Shown here: positions 6,311-11,343 of the stretch, one piece after another
Position numbering within the stretch: the stretch's first letter is position 1
How the letters are laid out: every line of letters begins with the position of its first letter
IMG/VR virus record: IMGVR_UViG_3300020455_000035
Location: 1 to 40,084 of that record
Direction: 5' to 3' (one strand)
Source: a virus
DNA length: 40,084 nucleotides
Translations under genes and position numbers: made by a program
The notes under the pieces: model-generated
What the model was told of the DNA's origin: nothing
The model's input: only the letters and a program-made list of their open reading frames with translations
Databases searched by the model: none

Positions 6311-6876
6311 CAACTGGTCAATGGTTTCCTCTCCCATTATATGAATACGAATGTGAGACAATAAAAGAAAGGAAAGACTTGAACAATGATCTTCCATTGA
6401 GTGAGTTTGCCCATCGTGAAGGTTGGAGTGCTGATACACATCACCTCACACCTCATCCATTTGAGTCTAATGTATTAGATAACTCACATGTGTTTCAATC
6501 ATTTCTTAAATCACATGTACATAAGTACCTCCAAGAAATTGGTATCAAACACATAGATGATTATTATATTACTGCATCTTGGTACACGTCAACTACAAAT
6601 GGACAGTATGCTCACCTGCACAGTCATGGTGGCAGTGATATCTCAGGGGTGTATTATATAAGTACCAACTCTAAGGATGGTAATATATATTTTCATTCAC
6701 CCCATTACGTGAGTGAAAATAATTATATCATTGCACATTTAGATATGGCACGACAAGTCACACCAACTAAAGGTAAATTGTTATTATGGCCCTCATTCTT
6801 AATGCATGGTACACGTATAAATGAAACAAACCACCAACGTGTATCACTATCATTCAATCTTACATTCAGACGATGA
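6307..6876 (+). CDS. 2OG-Fe(II) oxygenase superfamily protein (third, clearest)
   Basis: The clearest of the three. Residues 102-118 read AHLHSHGGSDISGVYYI, the H-x-H...SGVYY signature of the 2OG-Fe(II)_Oxy_5-type family (PF13759, from memory). Residues 158-171 read LLLWPSFLMHGTRI, with distal metal His167, and R178 in QRVSLSFNL fits the 2-oxoglutarate ligand. At 189 residues it matches the family's usual length. It would couple oxidative decarboxylation of 2-oxoglutarate to hydroxylation of an unknown substrate. ATGA overlaps on both sides place it in one operon with the second oxygenase and small genes. Cyanophages often carry several such genes. Confidence 0.88.
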   Translation: MTTGQWFPLPLYEYECETIKERKDLNNDLPLSEFAHREGWSADTHHLTPHPFESNVLDNSHVFQSFLKSHVHKYLQEIGIKHIDDYYITASWYTSTTNGQYAHLHSHGGSDISGVYYISTNSKDGNIYFHSPHYVSENNYIIAHLDMARQVTPTKGKLLLWPSFLMHGTRINETNHQRVSLSFNLTFRR

Positions 6877-7130
6877 AATCAATTCGATTAACAGACAAAC
6901 AACTCAACATACTCATTCAATTAGTTAATTGTGAACAGTATACTGTCACTGATGATGTATTAAATGAAGAGTTAAATGATTTAAGACGTGCATTACAATC
7001 ACGTCCTAATTCTAGACAACAAATAAATGCTGAATATCAATCACGTCATGCATTTACACCTGAATATGAAGCAGGTGCTCAAGATTTAGTTGAAAGACAC
7101 ACACCTATGCCACCCAATTATCCACAATGA
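6873..7130 (+). CDS. hypothetical helical protein, 85 aa
   Basis: ATGA overlaps at both ends. Residues 1-42 form a Leu-rich helical hairpin (LTDKQLNILIQLV...LNEELNDLRRALQS), followed by a polar, Pro-rich tail ending MPPNYPQ. No known domain. Coupled to the third oxygenase upstream and a membrane protein downstream. Confidence 0.72.
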   Translation: MKSIRLTDKQLNILIQLVNCEQYTVTDDVLNEELNDLRRALQSRPNSRQQINAEYQSRHAFTPEYEAGAQDLVERHTPMPPNYPQ

Positions 7131-7288
7131 GAACACAAAACAAAGAGAATTACTACTACATGTTCTGGATAGTAGCAATGTTAGCATTCATAGCACCACA
7201 AGTATTCACTGCATACACAGTACAATCAGTATTGGATAGATTAAATGAACCAATACAAATACAATTAGTAAGAGGTAAACTACGTTGA
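7127..7288 (+). CDS. small membrane protein, 53 aa
   Basis: Starts in an ATGA overlap. Residues 11-30 are hydrophobic (YMFWIVAMLAFIAPQVFTAY), giving one membrane pass, with a helical C-terminal domain ending QLVRGKLR. Third or fourth tiny membrane protein in this operon region. Function unknown. Confidence 0.68.
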   Translation: MRTQNKENYYYMFWIVAMLAFIAPQVFTAYTVQSVLDRLNEPIQIQLVRGKLR

Positions 7289-7290
7289 AG

Positions 7291-7476
7291 ATGAACAATC
7301 AAACTAAAGTGTTATTTGCACTAGAACACATAGCACACTTAGAGGATTTATTTGAAGATAATGCAGATGAAGCATTACTAGCAGCATCACTCAGAGACAT
7401 CAAATTTATACTAGATAGACAGTATAACACACGTCATAAACGTAGGCAATATCGTTTGGATGAACTACAGGAATAG
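7291..7476 (+). CDS. hypothetical protein, 61 aa
   Basis: The ATG at 7291 is preferred to a TTG at 7285, which overlaps the previous stop. N-terminal two thirds is an acidic helix (LEHIAHLEDLFEDNADEALL); the C-terminus is basic (RHKRRQYRLDELQE), giving strong charge separation. Last gene before the 395-base noncoding region. Not recognised. Confidence 0.68.
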   Translation: MNNQTKVLFALEHIAHLEDLFEDNADEALLAASLRDIKFILDRQYNTRHKRRQYRLDELQE

Positions 7477-7516
7477 TACAGTTGTTCTATGTACATCCGC
7501 ACACTGGTATCACTGA

Positions 7517-7550
7517 GTTTTCCACAGTTTTTTGAGTGGTTGTGGAAAAC
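7517..7550. repeat. inverted repeat GTTTTCCACA...TGTGGAAAAC
   Basis: Ten-base perfect arms (7517-7526 and 7541-7550) around 14 bases. Each arm contains the 9-mer TTTTCCACA. No T-tract follows, so a terminator is unlikely. Confidence 0.7.
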
Positions 7551-7685
7551 ATTTAAAATGTATTAAAAAATATAAGTAACGTGCTCTCATGATGTTGTCT
7601 TAGGCCGCCACCTACCGAATGTCAAGTCCTCTTGTGACAGTCCTCAAAGTGGCACAAAAGACCTCGAAAAGACACGAAGACCCAT

Positions 7686-7691
7686 TATAAT
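7686..7691 (+). promoter_or_regulatory. TATAAT -10 element
   Basis: TATAAT followed by AAAAGAGTA, like the start segments of other promoters in the window. No good -35. If used, the transcript for the gene at 7872 would have a leader of about 170 bases containing the stem 7734-7757. Confidence 0.45.
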
Positions 7692-7733
7692 AAAAGAGTA
7701 GTTCGGAGGATGTTCACTTTTATGACTTTTTGA

Positions 7734-7757
7734 GTTTTTCACAACCCTGTGGAAAAC
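7734..7757. repeat. inverted repeat GTTTTTCACA-ACCC-TGTGGAAAAC
   Basis: Ten-base arms with one mismatch around four bases. The right arm holds an exact TTTTCCACA (reverse strand), the left arm a one-mismatch copy. In RNA it would form a stable short-loop hairpin. Confidence 0.68.
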
Positions 7758-7871
7758 AAAAAGACGAAAAAATGGGTTTTTAAGACTTTTAAGAAGTTTA
7801 AGAAAGCTATTTTTTAACATTTAACCATTTTTCGAGTTTTTTCGAGTTTAACCTAACACAAACGCCCTAAA

Positions 7872-8120
7872 ATGTCAACTATTTACGATAAATTCACTTC
7901 AACTGCAATTAAATCAGTCGAAACCCTTGACAACACTGTGAAAATAGTATATAATAGTAATATAGACAAAGAATATGTATTTAACTGCCAAAATATCACT
8001 GAATTCACTAATAAACTATGTGAAGTATTAACAGCACATGAGTTACTATTAGAGGGAGGATCTGTGGGACGATATGTTAATCAATCCATACGATCAGGTG
8101 TCCTAGTTGAGAATAAATAG
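7872..8120 (+). CDS. hypothetical protein, possibly KTSC-like, 82 aa
   Basis: Acidic protein starting MSTIYDKFTSTAIKSVETL, with a beta-rich centre (TVKIVYNSNIDKEYVF, residues 22-37) and a helical C-terminal half ending GRYVNQSIRSGVLVENK. The V-x-x-VxY...Y-x-F arrangement resembles small KTSC-type domains but I do not claim that family. I recall related cyanophage proteins of unknown role. Its leader may start at 7698, in the DnaA-box region. Confidence 0.75.
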   Translation: MSTIYDKFTSTAIKSVETLDNTVKIVYNSNIDKEYVFNCQNITEFTNKLCEVLTAHELLLEGGSVGRYVNQSIRSGVLVENK

Positions 8121-8140
8121 TCCATCGCTAGTTAATAACA

Positions 8141-8320
8141 ATGGCAAGACACAGTAAGCATAACAAATCATCCAAACTTAAGGATAATTTTGTTAATGAC
8201 TTCGACGATTACGGTTTAGATGTAAAGAATGTAAGGAGGATTAAGAAAAAGAAAGTTACTAAGTTCAAGAATTATGATGATAGTTATTATCATAATGATA
8301 ATTTCAATCATAGTTATTAA
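8141..8320 (+). CDS. small basic protein with His/Tyr-rich tail, 59 aa
   Basis: Starts MARHSKHNKSSKLKDN; residues 34-44 are strongly basic (RRIKKKKVTKF), and the tail is rich in Tyr, Asn, Asp and His (YDDSYYHNDNFNHSY). Suits nucleic-acid binding, but no fold is recognisable. Follows the previous gene by 20 bases. The palindrome 8330-8347 and terminator 8371-8395 follow. Confidence 0.7.
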   Translation: MARHSKHNKSSKLKDNFVNDFDDYGLDVKNVRRIKKKKVTKFKNYDDSYYHNDNFNHSY

Positions 8321-8329
8321 TTAGAGTAT

Positions 8330-8347
8330 GACAGTTCACAAACTGTC
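8330..8347. repeat. perfect palindrome GACAGTT-CACA-AACTGTC
   Basis: Best copy of the family: seven-base arms, four-base centre, nine bases after a stop codon and before a terminator. CCCCAAATTGTTTCAATT follows; CTGTTTCAATTTG follows the 1529 copy, so flanking sequence is shared too. Confidence 0.72.
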
Positions 8348-8370
8348 CCCAAATTGTTTCAATTCATTAC

Positions 8371-8395
8371 AAAGCACCTTTCGAGGTGCTTTTTT
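8371..8395 (+). terminator. intrinsic terminator
   Basis: AAAGCACCT (8371-8379), loop TTCG, AGGTGCTTT (8384-8392), T-tract to 8395. A UUCG loop gives a very stable hairpin. TATAAT follows at 8401. Confidence 0.88.
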
Positions 8396-8400
8396 CATTT

Positions 8401-8406
8401 TATAAT
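8401..8406 (+). promoter_or_regulatory. TATAAT -10 directly after terminator
   Basis: TATAAT five bases after the terminator T-tract and 24 bases before the ATG at 8431. No good -35 match in the hairpin, so it may need an activator. Confidence 0.55.
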
Positions 8407-8430
8407 GAACGAGTCACACGCATTTAATTA

Positions 8431-8700
8431 ATGACAGTCGCTACAGCAACCAAACCAGCAACTGCACCTCGTAAGAGACGCACACGCAAGGTTACTGTAA
8501 AACCAGTTGCTAAGAAAACAGCAACACCCAAAGCAGTTAAGACAACGACACCACGCAGACCAAGTGCTGCTAAGTTAATCAGTCCTAATCGCTATTGGTC
8601 AGACATCAAAGCACGTTGGTCAATTCATTCTTATGAGATCACTATGCTAACATCTGACCTAACCAAACTCAACAAGTGGGTGAGACAGTTTACAAACTGA
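8431..8700 (+). CDS. histone H1-like basic protein, 89 aa
   Basis: Residues 1-48 are almost entirely Ala, Thr, Pro, Lys and Arg (RKRRTRKVTVKP, KKTATPKAVKTTTPRR), like the tails of histone H1 and bacterial histone-like proteins; residues 50-89 form a short helical domain with Trp (YWSDIKARWSIHSYE). It probably binds nucleic acid by charge. I recall proteins with the same MTVATATKPATAPRKRRTRK start in cyanophages. Its stop lies in a palindrome (8685-8700). Own hairpin-TATAAT cassette upstream. DNA condensation or transcription interference is inference. Confidence 0.82.
   Translation: MTVATATKPATAPRKRRTRKVTVKPVAKKTATPKAVKTTTPRRPSAAKLISPNRYWSDIKARWSIHSYEITMLTSDLTKLNKWVRQFTN
8685..8700. repeat. 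palindrome ACAGTT-TACA-AACTGA over a stop codon
   Basis: Family member with one arm mismatch at the end; the TGA stop of the histone-like gene forms its last three bases. Confidence 0.58.
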
Positions 8701-8726
8701 CCTCAGAATTGTTACGAATCTGTTAC

Positions 8727-8748
8727 AAAACCCCGAAAGGGGTTTTTT
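8727..8748 (+). terminator. intrinsic terminator
   Basis: AAAACCCC, GAAA tetraloop, GGGGTTTT, then TT. Perfect eight-base stem. TATAAT of the next gene follows at 8755. Confidence 0.9.
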
Positions 8749-8754
8749 AATGTG

Positions 8755-8760
8755 TATAAT
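8755..8760 (+). promoter_or_regulatory. TATAAT -10 directly after terminator
   Basis: GTGTATAATTAAGGAGTACACAC shows the shared start segment GAGTACA found also after 8977 and 10838. No -35 within the hairpin. The ATG at 8750 lies upstream of this box and cannot be on the transcript. Confidence 0.65.
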
Positions 8761-8785
8761 TAAGGAGTACACACAAAACAGGTTT

Positions 8786-8932
8786 ATGTCAACACTTCAT
8801 CACGAGTCATTACTAGAGTCATGCTACGAAGACGTAATGGCAGAGATCACCGACACAGGTGACATTGCAATGATGAACAACGAGGACATCGAAAGAGCAG
8901 TCCAAATGAGATTCGAAAGCATGTGCCAGTAA
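8786..8932 (+). CDS. hypothetical acidic protein, 48 aa
   Basis: The frame opens at an ATG at 8750, but the -10 box at 8755-8760 lies after it, so the ATG at 8786 is the start. Acidic, Met- and Glu-rich and helical (SLLESCYEDVMAEITDTGD). Not recognised. Single-gene unit flanked by terminators at 8727 and 8947. Confidence 0.68.
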   Translation: MSTLHHESLLESCYEDVMAEITDTGDIAMMNNEDIERAVQMRFESMCQ

Positions 8933-8944
8933 ACAAACTGTCAC
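8925..8944. repeat. degenerate palindrome with conserved right arm ACAAACTGTC
   Basis: GCCAGTAAACAAACTGTCAC. The right half and the trailing CAC match the family; the left arm is weak. The TAA stop (8930-8932) lies inside it. Confidence 0.5.
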
Positions 8945-8946
8945 CC

Positions 8947-8971
8947 GACCCCTTCACAGGGGTCTTTTTTT
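8947..8971 (+). terminator. intrinsic terminator
   Basis: GACCCC (8947-8952), loop TTCACA, GGGGTC (8959-8964), then seven Ts. Confidence 0.88.
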
Positions 8972-8982
8972 ATGTGTATAAT
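8953..8982 (+). promoter_or_regulatory. promoter overlapping terminator
   Basis: TATAAT at 8977-8982 with TTCACA at 8953-8958 (terminator loop) 18 bases upstream, five of six bases matching TTGACA. The start segment AGAAGAGTACAACACACAAAGGA is of the shared type. Drives the gene at 9009. Confidence 0.65.
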
Positions 8983-9008
8983 AGAAGAGTACAACACACA
9001 AAGGACTT

Positions 9009-9329
9009 ATGCGTAAGATTGAACAGCAAATGAACTCAGCAGTTAACAACCGCATCACCTGGTCCAATTCAAATACACGGGTTGATCGCATGGGTAACAG
9101 GTCTGAGGTTTACTTGCATAACAATCACATCGCAACAGTACATGACAATGGCGATCTTCAACTGTCTAGTGCAGGTTGGGAGACTGTCACCACTAAGTCA
9201 AGACTGAATGCGTTGCTAGAGAATTTCTTTGGGTACGGTCTCAGAATATTTCAGAGAGATTTCACCTGGTACATCGGTGACAATCGTCAAACTGACCTAT
9301 TCTTTGATGGATACGTCATCCAAAGATGA
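9009..9329 (+). CDS. conserved hypothetical protein, 106 aa
   Basis: The ATG has AAGGA close upstream (9001-9005). Residues 17-58 carry NTRVDRMGNRSEVYLHNNHIATV and then LQLSSAGWETVTTKSRLNALL; the pattern N-T-x-V...V-Y-L-H-x-N-x-I-A...GW-x-T-x-TTKSRLN is one I recall from a small phage domain of unknown function. The C-terminal half is aromatic (RDFTWYIGDN). No catalytic motif. Monocistronic between terminators at 8947 and 9340. Confidence 0.85.
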   Translation: MRKIEQQMNSAVNNRITWSNSNTRVDRMGNRSEVYLHNNHIATVHDNGDLQLSSAGWETVTTKSRLNALLENFFGYGLRIFQRDFTWYIGDNRQTDLFFDGYVIQR

Positions 9330-9339
9330 TATCATTATA

Positions 9340-9364
9340 AGGGGTCATCACGACCCCTCTTTTT
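9340..9364 (+). terminator. intrinsic terminator
   Basis: AGGGGTC (9340-9346), loop ATCAC, GACCCCT (9352-9358), then C and a T-tract to 9364. Confidence 0.88.
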
Positions 9365-9385
9365 ATTAACCTTACCTCTAATACT

Positions 9386-9541
9386 ATGGCACGTTACATT
9401 GCGTCTTATTGCAATGAAGAGTACATGACTCTTTTTTTGTTTCTTTTTGCTAAGAAAGCGTGGGATCATGTTGATTCATGTTATAATATAGAACACCCTA
9501 CGGAGACTGATCATGGACTGGGAAGAGTACTTAAAAAATGA
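9386..9541 (+). CDS. doubtful small ORF, 51 aa
   Basis: Translates to MARYIASYCNEEYMTLFLFL..., one hydrophobic patch and a charged end. No ribosome site. It contains a terminator-like hairpin (9417-9438), the promoter of the next gene (9479-9487) and overlaps that gene by 29 bases in another frame. The first 15 residues look protein-like, so it may be a short gene read through; I cannot decide. Confidence 0.35.
   Translation: MARYIASYCNEEYMTLFLFLFAKKAWDHVDSCYNIEHPTETDHGLGRVLKK
9417..9438 (+). terminator. probable intrinsic terminator
   Basis: AAGAGT (9417-9422), loop ACATG, ACTCTT (9428-9433), then Ts to 9438. Weak six-base stem but long T-tract. It lies inside the doubtful ORF at 9386. Confidence 0.55.
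9479..9487 (+). promoter_or_regulatory. extended -10 promoter
   Basis: TGTTATAAT: TATAAT at 9482-9487 with TGn immediately upstream. No clear -35, which extended -10 promoters do not require. About 20 bases of leader to the ATG at 9513. Confidence 0.6.
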
Positions 9542-9638
9542 ACTTGCTTACTATGATGAGCACCCCGAAGAGGATGCCCCTATTATAGAGGCACATACAA
9601 ATGATTGTGCAATGATTGAGATTTCTTACATGGATTGA
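9513..9638 (+). CDS. small acidic protein, 41 aa
   Basis: GGAG at 9502-9505 lies seven bases before the ATG and an extended -10 promoter just upstream. The peptide is very acidic (MDWEEYLKNELAYYDEHPEED, with 13 Asp/Glu in all) and tends to helix at its N-terminus. Too short to assign. Good start signals make it more credible than the overlapping ORF at 9386. Confidence 0.65.
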   Translation: MDWEEYLKNELAYYDEHPEEDAPIIEAHTNDCAMIEISYMD

Positions 9639-9660
9639 ACCAGTTCACAAAGTGGCACAA
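9639..9660. repeat. palindrome-family element sharing a 13-mer with 7645-7657
   Basis: ACCAGTTCACAAAGTGGCAC follows a stop codon directly. Its CAAAGTGGCACAA (9648-9660) is identical to 7645-7657 in the DnaA-box region. Confidence 0.55.
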
Positions 9661-9801
9661 CTCATGTAGATAAGTCCAACTCAATTGCTATAATAATAAT
9701 ATGAGAGGCAAACGCAAGGCAAGGGTGAGCAACAATTCAGGAGCGTCTTTGATCGCACACTGTGGATAACTGCTCTTTATGTTTGGAGACCTCTTGTACT
9801 C

Positions 9802-9816
9802 ACAGTTTGAAACTGT
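9802..9816. repeat. perfect palindrome ACAGTTT-G-AAACTGT
   Basis: Seven-base arms around one base; tightest copy of the family. Sixty bases upstream of the gene at 9878. The single-base centre forbids an RNA hairpin of normal loop size, favouring a protein-binding operator for this copy. Confidence 0.65.
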
Positions 9817-9877
9817 CAACTTAGTTGCTTGAGTTTTGAAGTTGTAAGTCCTCTCTATCACACATTTTTTCTATTAC

Positions 9878-10045
9878 ATGTCTGAAACGATTCGCACCTT
9901 AAGTATCACCGAAGCAGAGGAGACTGCATTGGTTGAGATAATAAGATACTTCAACGATATGGGTCTTCCTGACAACGTTGATAGCACAGACTACGGCACA
10001 CTAACTGATAAGGTGTGCGAACCAGCATTTTGGGAGTACAACTAA
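9878..10045 (+). CDS. hypothetical acidic protein, 55 aa
   Basis: MSETIRTLSITEAEETALVE at the start, probably a helix, then DNVDSTDYGTLTDKV. No ribosome site is evident; the start is the first ATG in frame. Begins a five-gene run (9878-10842) with gaps of two bases or four-base overlaps. Not recognised. Confidence 0.68.
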   Translation: MSETIRTLSITEAEETALVEIIRYFNDMGLPDNVDSTDYGTLTDKVCEPAFWEYN

Positions 10046-10047
10046 AC

Positions 10048-10263
10048 ATGGTACAATCTGAATTCTTTGGACGCACTTTTTGGTTTGGTAAAGACAATCA
10101 ACTTAAGTCTGCCCCAACCAACATAGACAACACGGTAGACTACAACTCTTTTGATTATGTCTGTGATTGGACAGACTGGGAAGGGGTTAACTATTACGAA
10201 CTCTTTGATATTGTCTCTGAGTTAGTAACACAAAAAGCACACACTATTAAGGAGAATCTATGA
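10048..10263 (+). CDS. hypothetical aromatic-rich protein, 71 aa
   Basis: The ATG at 10048 follows the previous stop by two bases; an upstream in-frame start at 10015 lies inside that gene. Rich in Phe, Trp, Tyr and Asp (SEFFGRTFWFGKDN; FDYVCDWTDWEGVNYYELFD). AAGGAGA near its end serves the next gene. No family recognised. Confidence 0.7.
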   Translation: MVQSEFFGRTFWFGKDNQLKSAPTNIDNTVDYNSFDYVCDWTDWEGVNYYELFDIVSELVTQKAHTIKENL

Positions 10264-10439
10264 GTTTTTTCAAGCACGTCAAACTTCATGAGTACGACAT
10301 CACAGACTTAGGAATAAGGCAAGCATGTTATGACGAATTGAGAGCAGACGGCAACAACAGTGATGAAAAGCAATTACGCATACTCGCTGTTGCTATGTGC
10401 GAAGAATTCAAAGATTACATGCGTCCTCTATTCTCATGA
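10260..10439 (+). CDS. hypothetical protein, 59 aa
   Basis: Strong ribosome site AAGGAGA (10249-10255) and ATGA overlap with the previous stop. Helical, mixed charge (LGIRQACYDELRADGNNSDE; LAVAMCEEFKDYMRPLFS). Ends in ATGA overlap with the next gene. Not recognised. Confidence 0.7.
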   Translation: MSFFKHVKLHEYDITDLGIRQACYDELRADGNNSDEKQLRILAVAMCEEFKDYMRPLFS

Positions 10440-10588
10440 AAGTTGACGTGTATTCTATGCTAGAGGGTCACACGGTTGACCGCATAGCAGAAGACATTGC
10501 AGAGGCACTGTCAAAAAATGGTTATGATGTCTCAGCGATTAGTTGGGACATTGATTGTAATGTACTCTCACTCACTGAGGATCTATGA
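10436..10588 (+). CDS. hypothetical acidic protein, 50 aa
   Basis: The ATG at 10436 overlaps the previous stop; the frame opens at 10397 inside that gene. An alpha/beta-like pattern (VDRIAEDIAEALSKNGYDVS, then AISWDIDCNVLSLTEDL) resembles small ferredoxin-like folds, but this is weak. ATGA overlap downstream. Confidence 0.68.
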   Translation: MKVDVYSMLEGHTVDRIAEDIAEALSKNGYDVSAISWDIDCNVLSLTEDL

Positions 10589-10842
10589 CAACCCCTTTAC
10601 TCAATCAAGACCAATTGGATGGAGTCATTGACCAATTCGCAGAATTGATTGTTGATGGCATGGACATGAAAACCCTATGCCAATATGTGTATGATGACCT
10701 AGTGGATTACTACAGCGACCTAACACAGGATGAACTCCAGGATTTTATTGTATCACATGACGAGGGACTATGGGATGAGTTAGTGGACAATGAAACAAGT
10801 GTCCCACCAGTGGTTGAAAGATCATTCGGTTTGAGTGTATAA
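10585..10842 (+). CDS. hypothetical acidic protein, 85 aa
   Basis: TGAGGAT supplies a ribosome site and the ATG overlaps the previous stop. Very acidic and helical (DDLVDYYSDLTQDELQDFIV, residues 33-52), with no membrane segment. Its C-terminal coding region contains the next gene's -35 (TTGAAA) and its TAA stop lies inside the -10 TATAAT (10838-10843). Not recognised; DNA mimicry by so acidic a protein is conceivable but unproven. Confidence 0.72.
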   Translation: MTTPLLNQDQLDGVIDQFAELIVDGMDMKTLCQYVYDDLVDYYSDLTQDELQDFIVSHDEGLWDELVDNETSVPPVVERSFGLSV

Positions 10843-10843
10843 T
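10814..10843 (+). promoter_or_regulatory. sigma70 promoter inside a gene end
   Basis: TTGAAA (10814-10819), 18-base spacer, TATAAT (10838-10843), then AAGAGAGTACACAACACAGAGG, the shared start segment. The TAA stop of the upstream gene (10840-10842) is part of the -10. Confidence 0.72.
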
Positions 10844-10869
10844 AAGAGAGTACACAACACAGAGGCATT

Positions 10870-11175
10870 TTGAAAAGACTCGAACTAATCATGGGTCGTG
10901 ACATTCCCAACAATGGCACAGTTACTGATTTCATGATGGATGAGTTTATTCGCCGTGAGATTATGCCACACTTTGAGTATGGCACATTCATAGATGGCGA
11001 AGGTCTCTGGAAGGGTGAACTAGAGCAAACCAAGATATTTTATCTTGAGTGTGCCGATTCAGAGGTTGACACACACATGCTTAGTTTGAACTGTATCGCA
11101 GCAGCGTACAAAAAACAGTTCAGACAAGACAGTGTGCTAATCTCACAAGTGCAAACCAACGCAGTTTTTAACTAA
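10870..11175 (+). CDS. hypothetical protein with TTG start, 101 aa
   Basis: I choose the TTG at 10870 because AGAGG lies four bases upstream and the promoter start near 10850 fits; the ATG at 10891 (94 aa) has no ribosome site but remains possible. The text KRLELIMGRDIPNNGTVTDF is followed by a mixed alpha/beta region with FIDGEGLWKGELEQTK. I recall related uncharacterised cyanophage proteins. The stop shares a base with the next ATG. Confidence 0.72.
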   Translation: MKRLELIMGRDIPNNGTVTDFMMDEFIRREIMPHFEYGTFIDGEGLWKGELEQTKIFYLECADSEVDTHMLSLNCIAAAYKKQFRQDSVLISQVQTNAVFN

Positions 11176-11306
11176 TGAGCATTCGCTACTGGACACCCAA
11201 CGACCAACGCAACGCAAGAACAATTTCATTTTCTTGTAAAGAGAAAGCGTTGGACATGCTTGCATTCTATCAAGGTGCTGGCATACGTTGTGAATTGTGT
11301 TACTGA
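11175..11306 (+). CDS. hypothetical small protein, 43 aa
   Basis: TAATG overlap with the previous stop. Starts MSIRYWTPNDQRNARTISFS and ends with CELCY, one Cys pair plus a Cys at residue 21. Too short to assign. The hairpin 11314-11337 follows its stop. Confidence 0.62.
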   Translation: MSIRYWTPNDQRNARTISFSCKEKALDMLAFYQGAGIRCELCY

Positions 11307-11313
11307 TTGTAAC

Positions 11314-11337
11314 AGGGTGATGGGCAACCGTCACCCT
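11314..11337 (+). terminator. stable hairpin with GCAA tetraloop, no T-tract
   Basis: AGGGTGATGG (11314-11323) pairs with CCGTCACCCT (11328-11337), one U-G wobble, GCAA (GNRA) loop. Eight bases after a stop and just before TATAAT. It may stabilise the upstream RNA end rather than terminate. Confidence 0.5.
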
Positions 11338-11343
11338 ATCCTC

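Larger units (their letters stand above)
7477..7871. other. 395-base noncoding region with DnaA-box-like pairs; possible origin
   Basis: No open frame that I trust. Three exact copies of the 9-mer TTTTCCACA (either strand: 7518-7526, 7541-7549 reversed, 7748-7756 reversed) and one single-mismatch copy (7735-7743) form two inverted pairs, 7517-7550 and 7734-7757. TTTTCCACA is the form of DnaA box I recall for cyanobacteria. They are followed by an AT-rich tract, 7758-7857, with repeated TTTTCGAG and TTTAAGA motifs that could unwind. Between them are a TATAAT (7686-7691) and a 13-mer (7645-7657) repeated at 9648-9660. Origin function is inference; a structured 5' leader for the gene at 7872 is the main alternative. 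Confidence 0.5.
9639..9877. other. noncoding region with consensus DnaA box
   Basis: 239 bases without a gene that I trust. It holds the 13-mer shared with 7645-7657, a TATAAT (9689-9694), TGTGGATAA at 9761-9769 (exact reverse of TTATCCACA, the consensus DnaA box), the palindrome 9802-9816 and AAGTCCTCT at 9847-9855, a segment also seen at 3261 and 7625. A 22-codon ORF at 9701-9769 is probably not a gene. A regulatory region or secondary initiation site is possible. Confidence 0.45.

Noticed and set aside
9701-9769. 22-codon ORF behind a TATAAT
   Set aside because: Very short, no ribosome site, and its stop overlaps the DnaA-box-like site; more likely chance within a regulatory region.
10710-11033. 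107-residue minus-strand open frame
   Set aside because: Antisense to two well-supported + genes and to a promoter; Ser/Pro-rich text without protein-like pattern.
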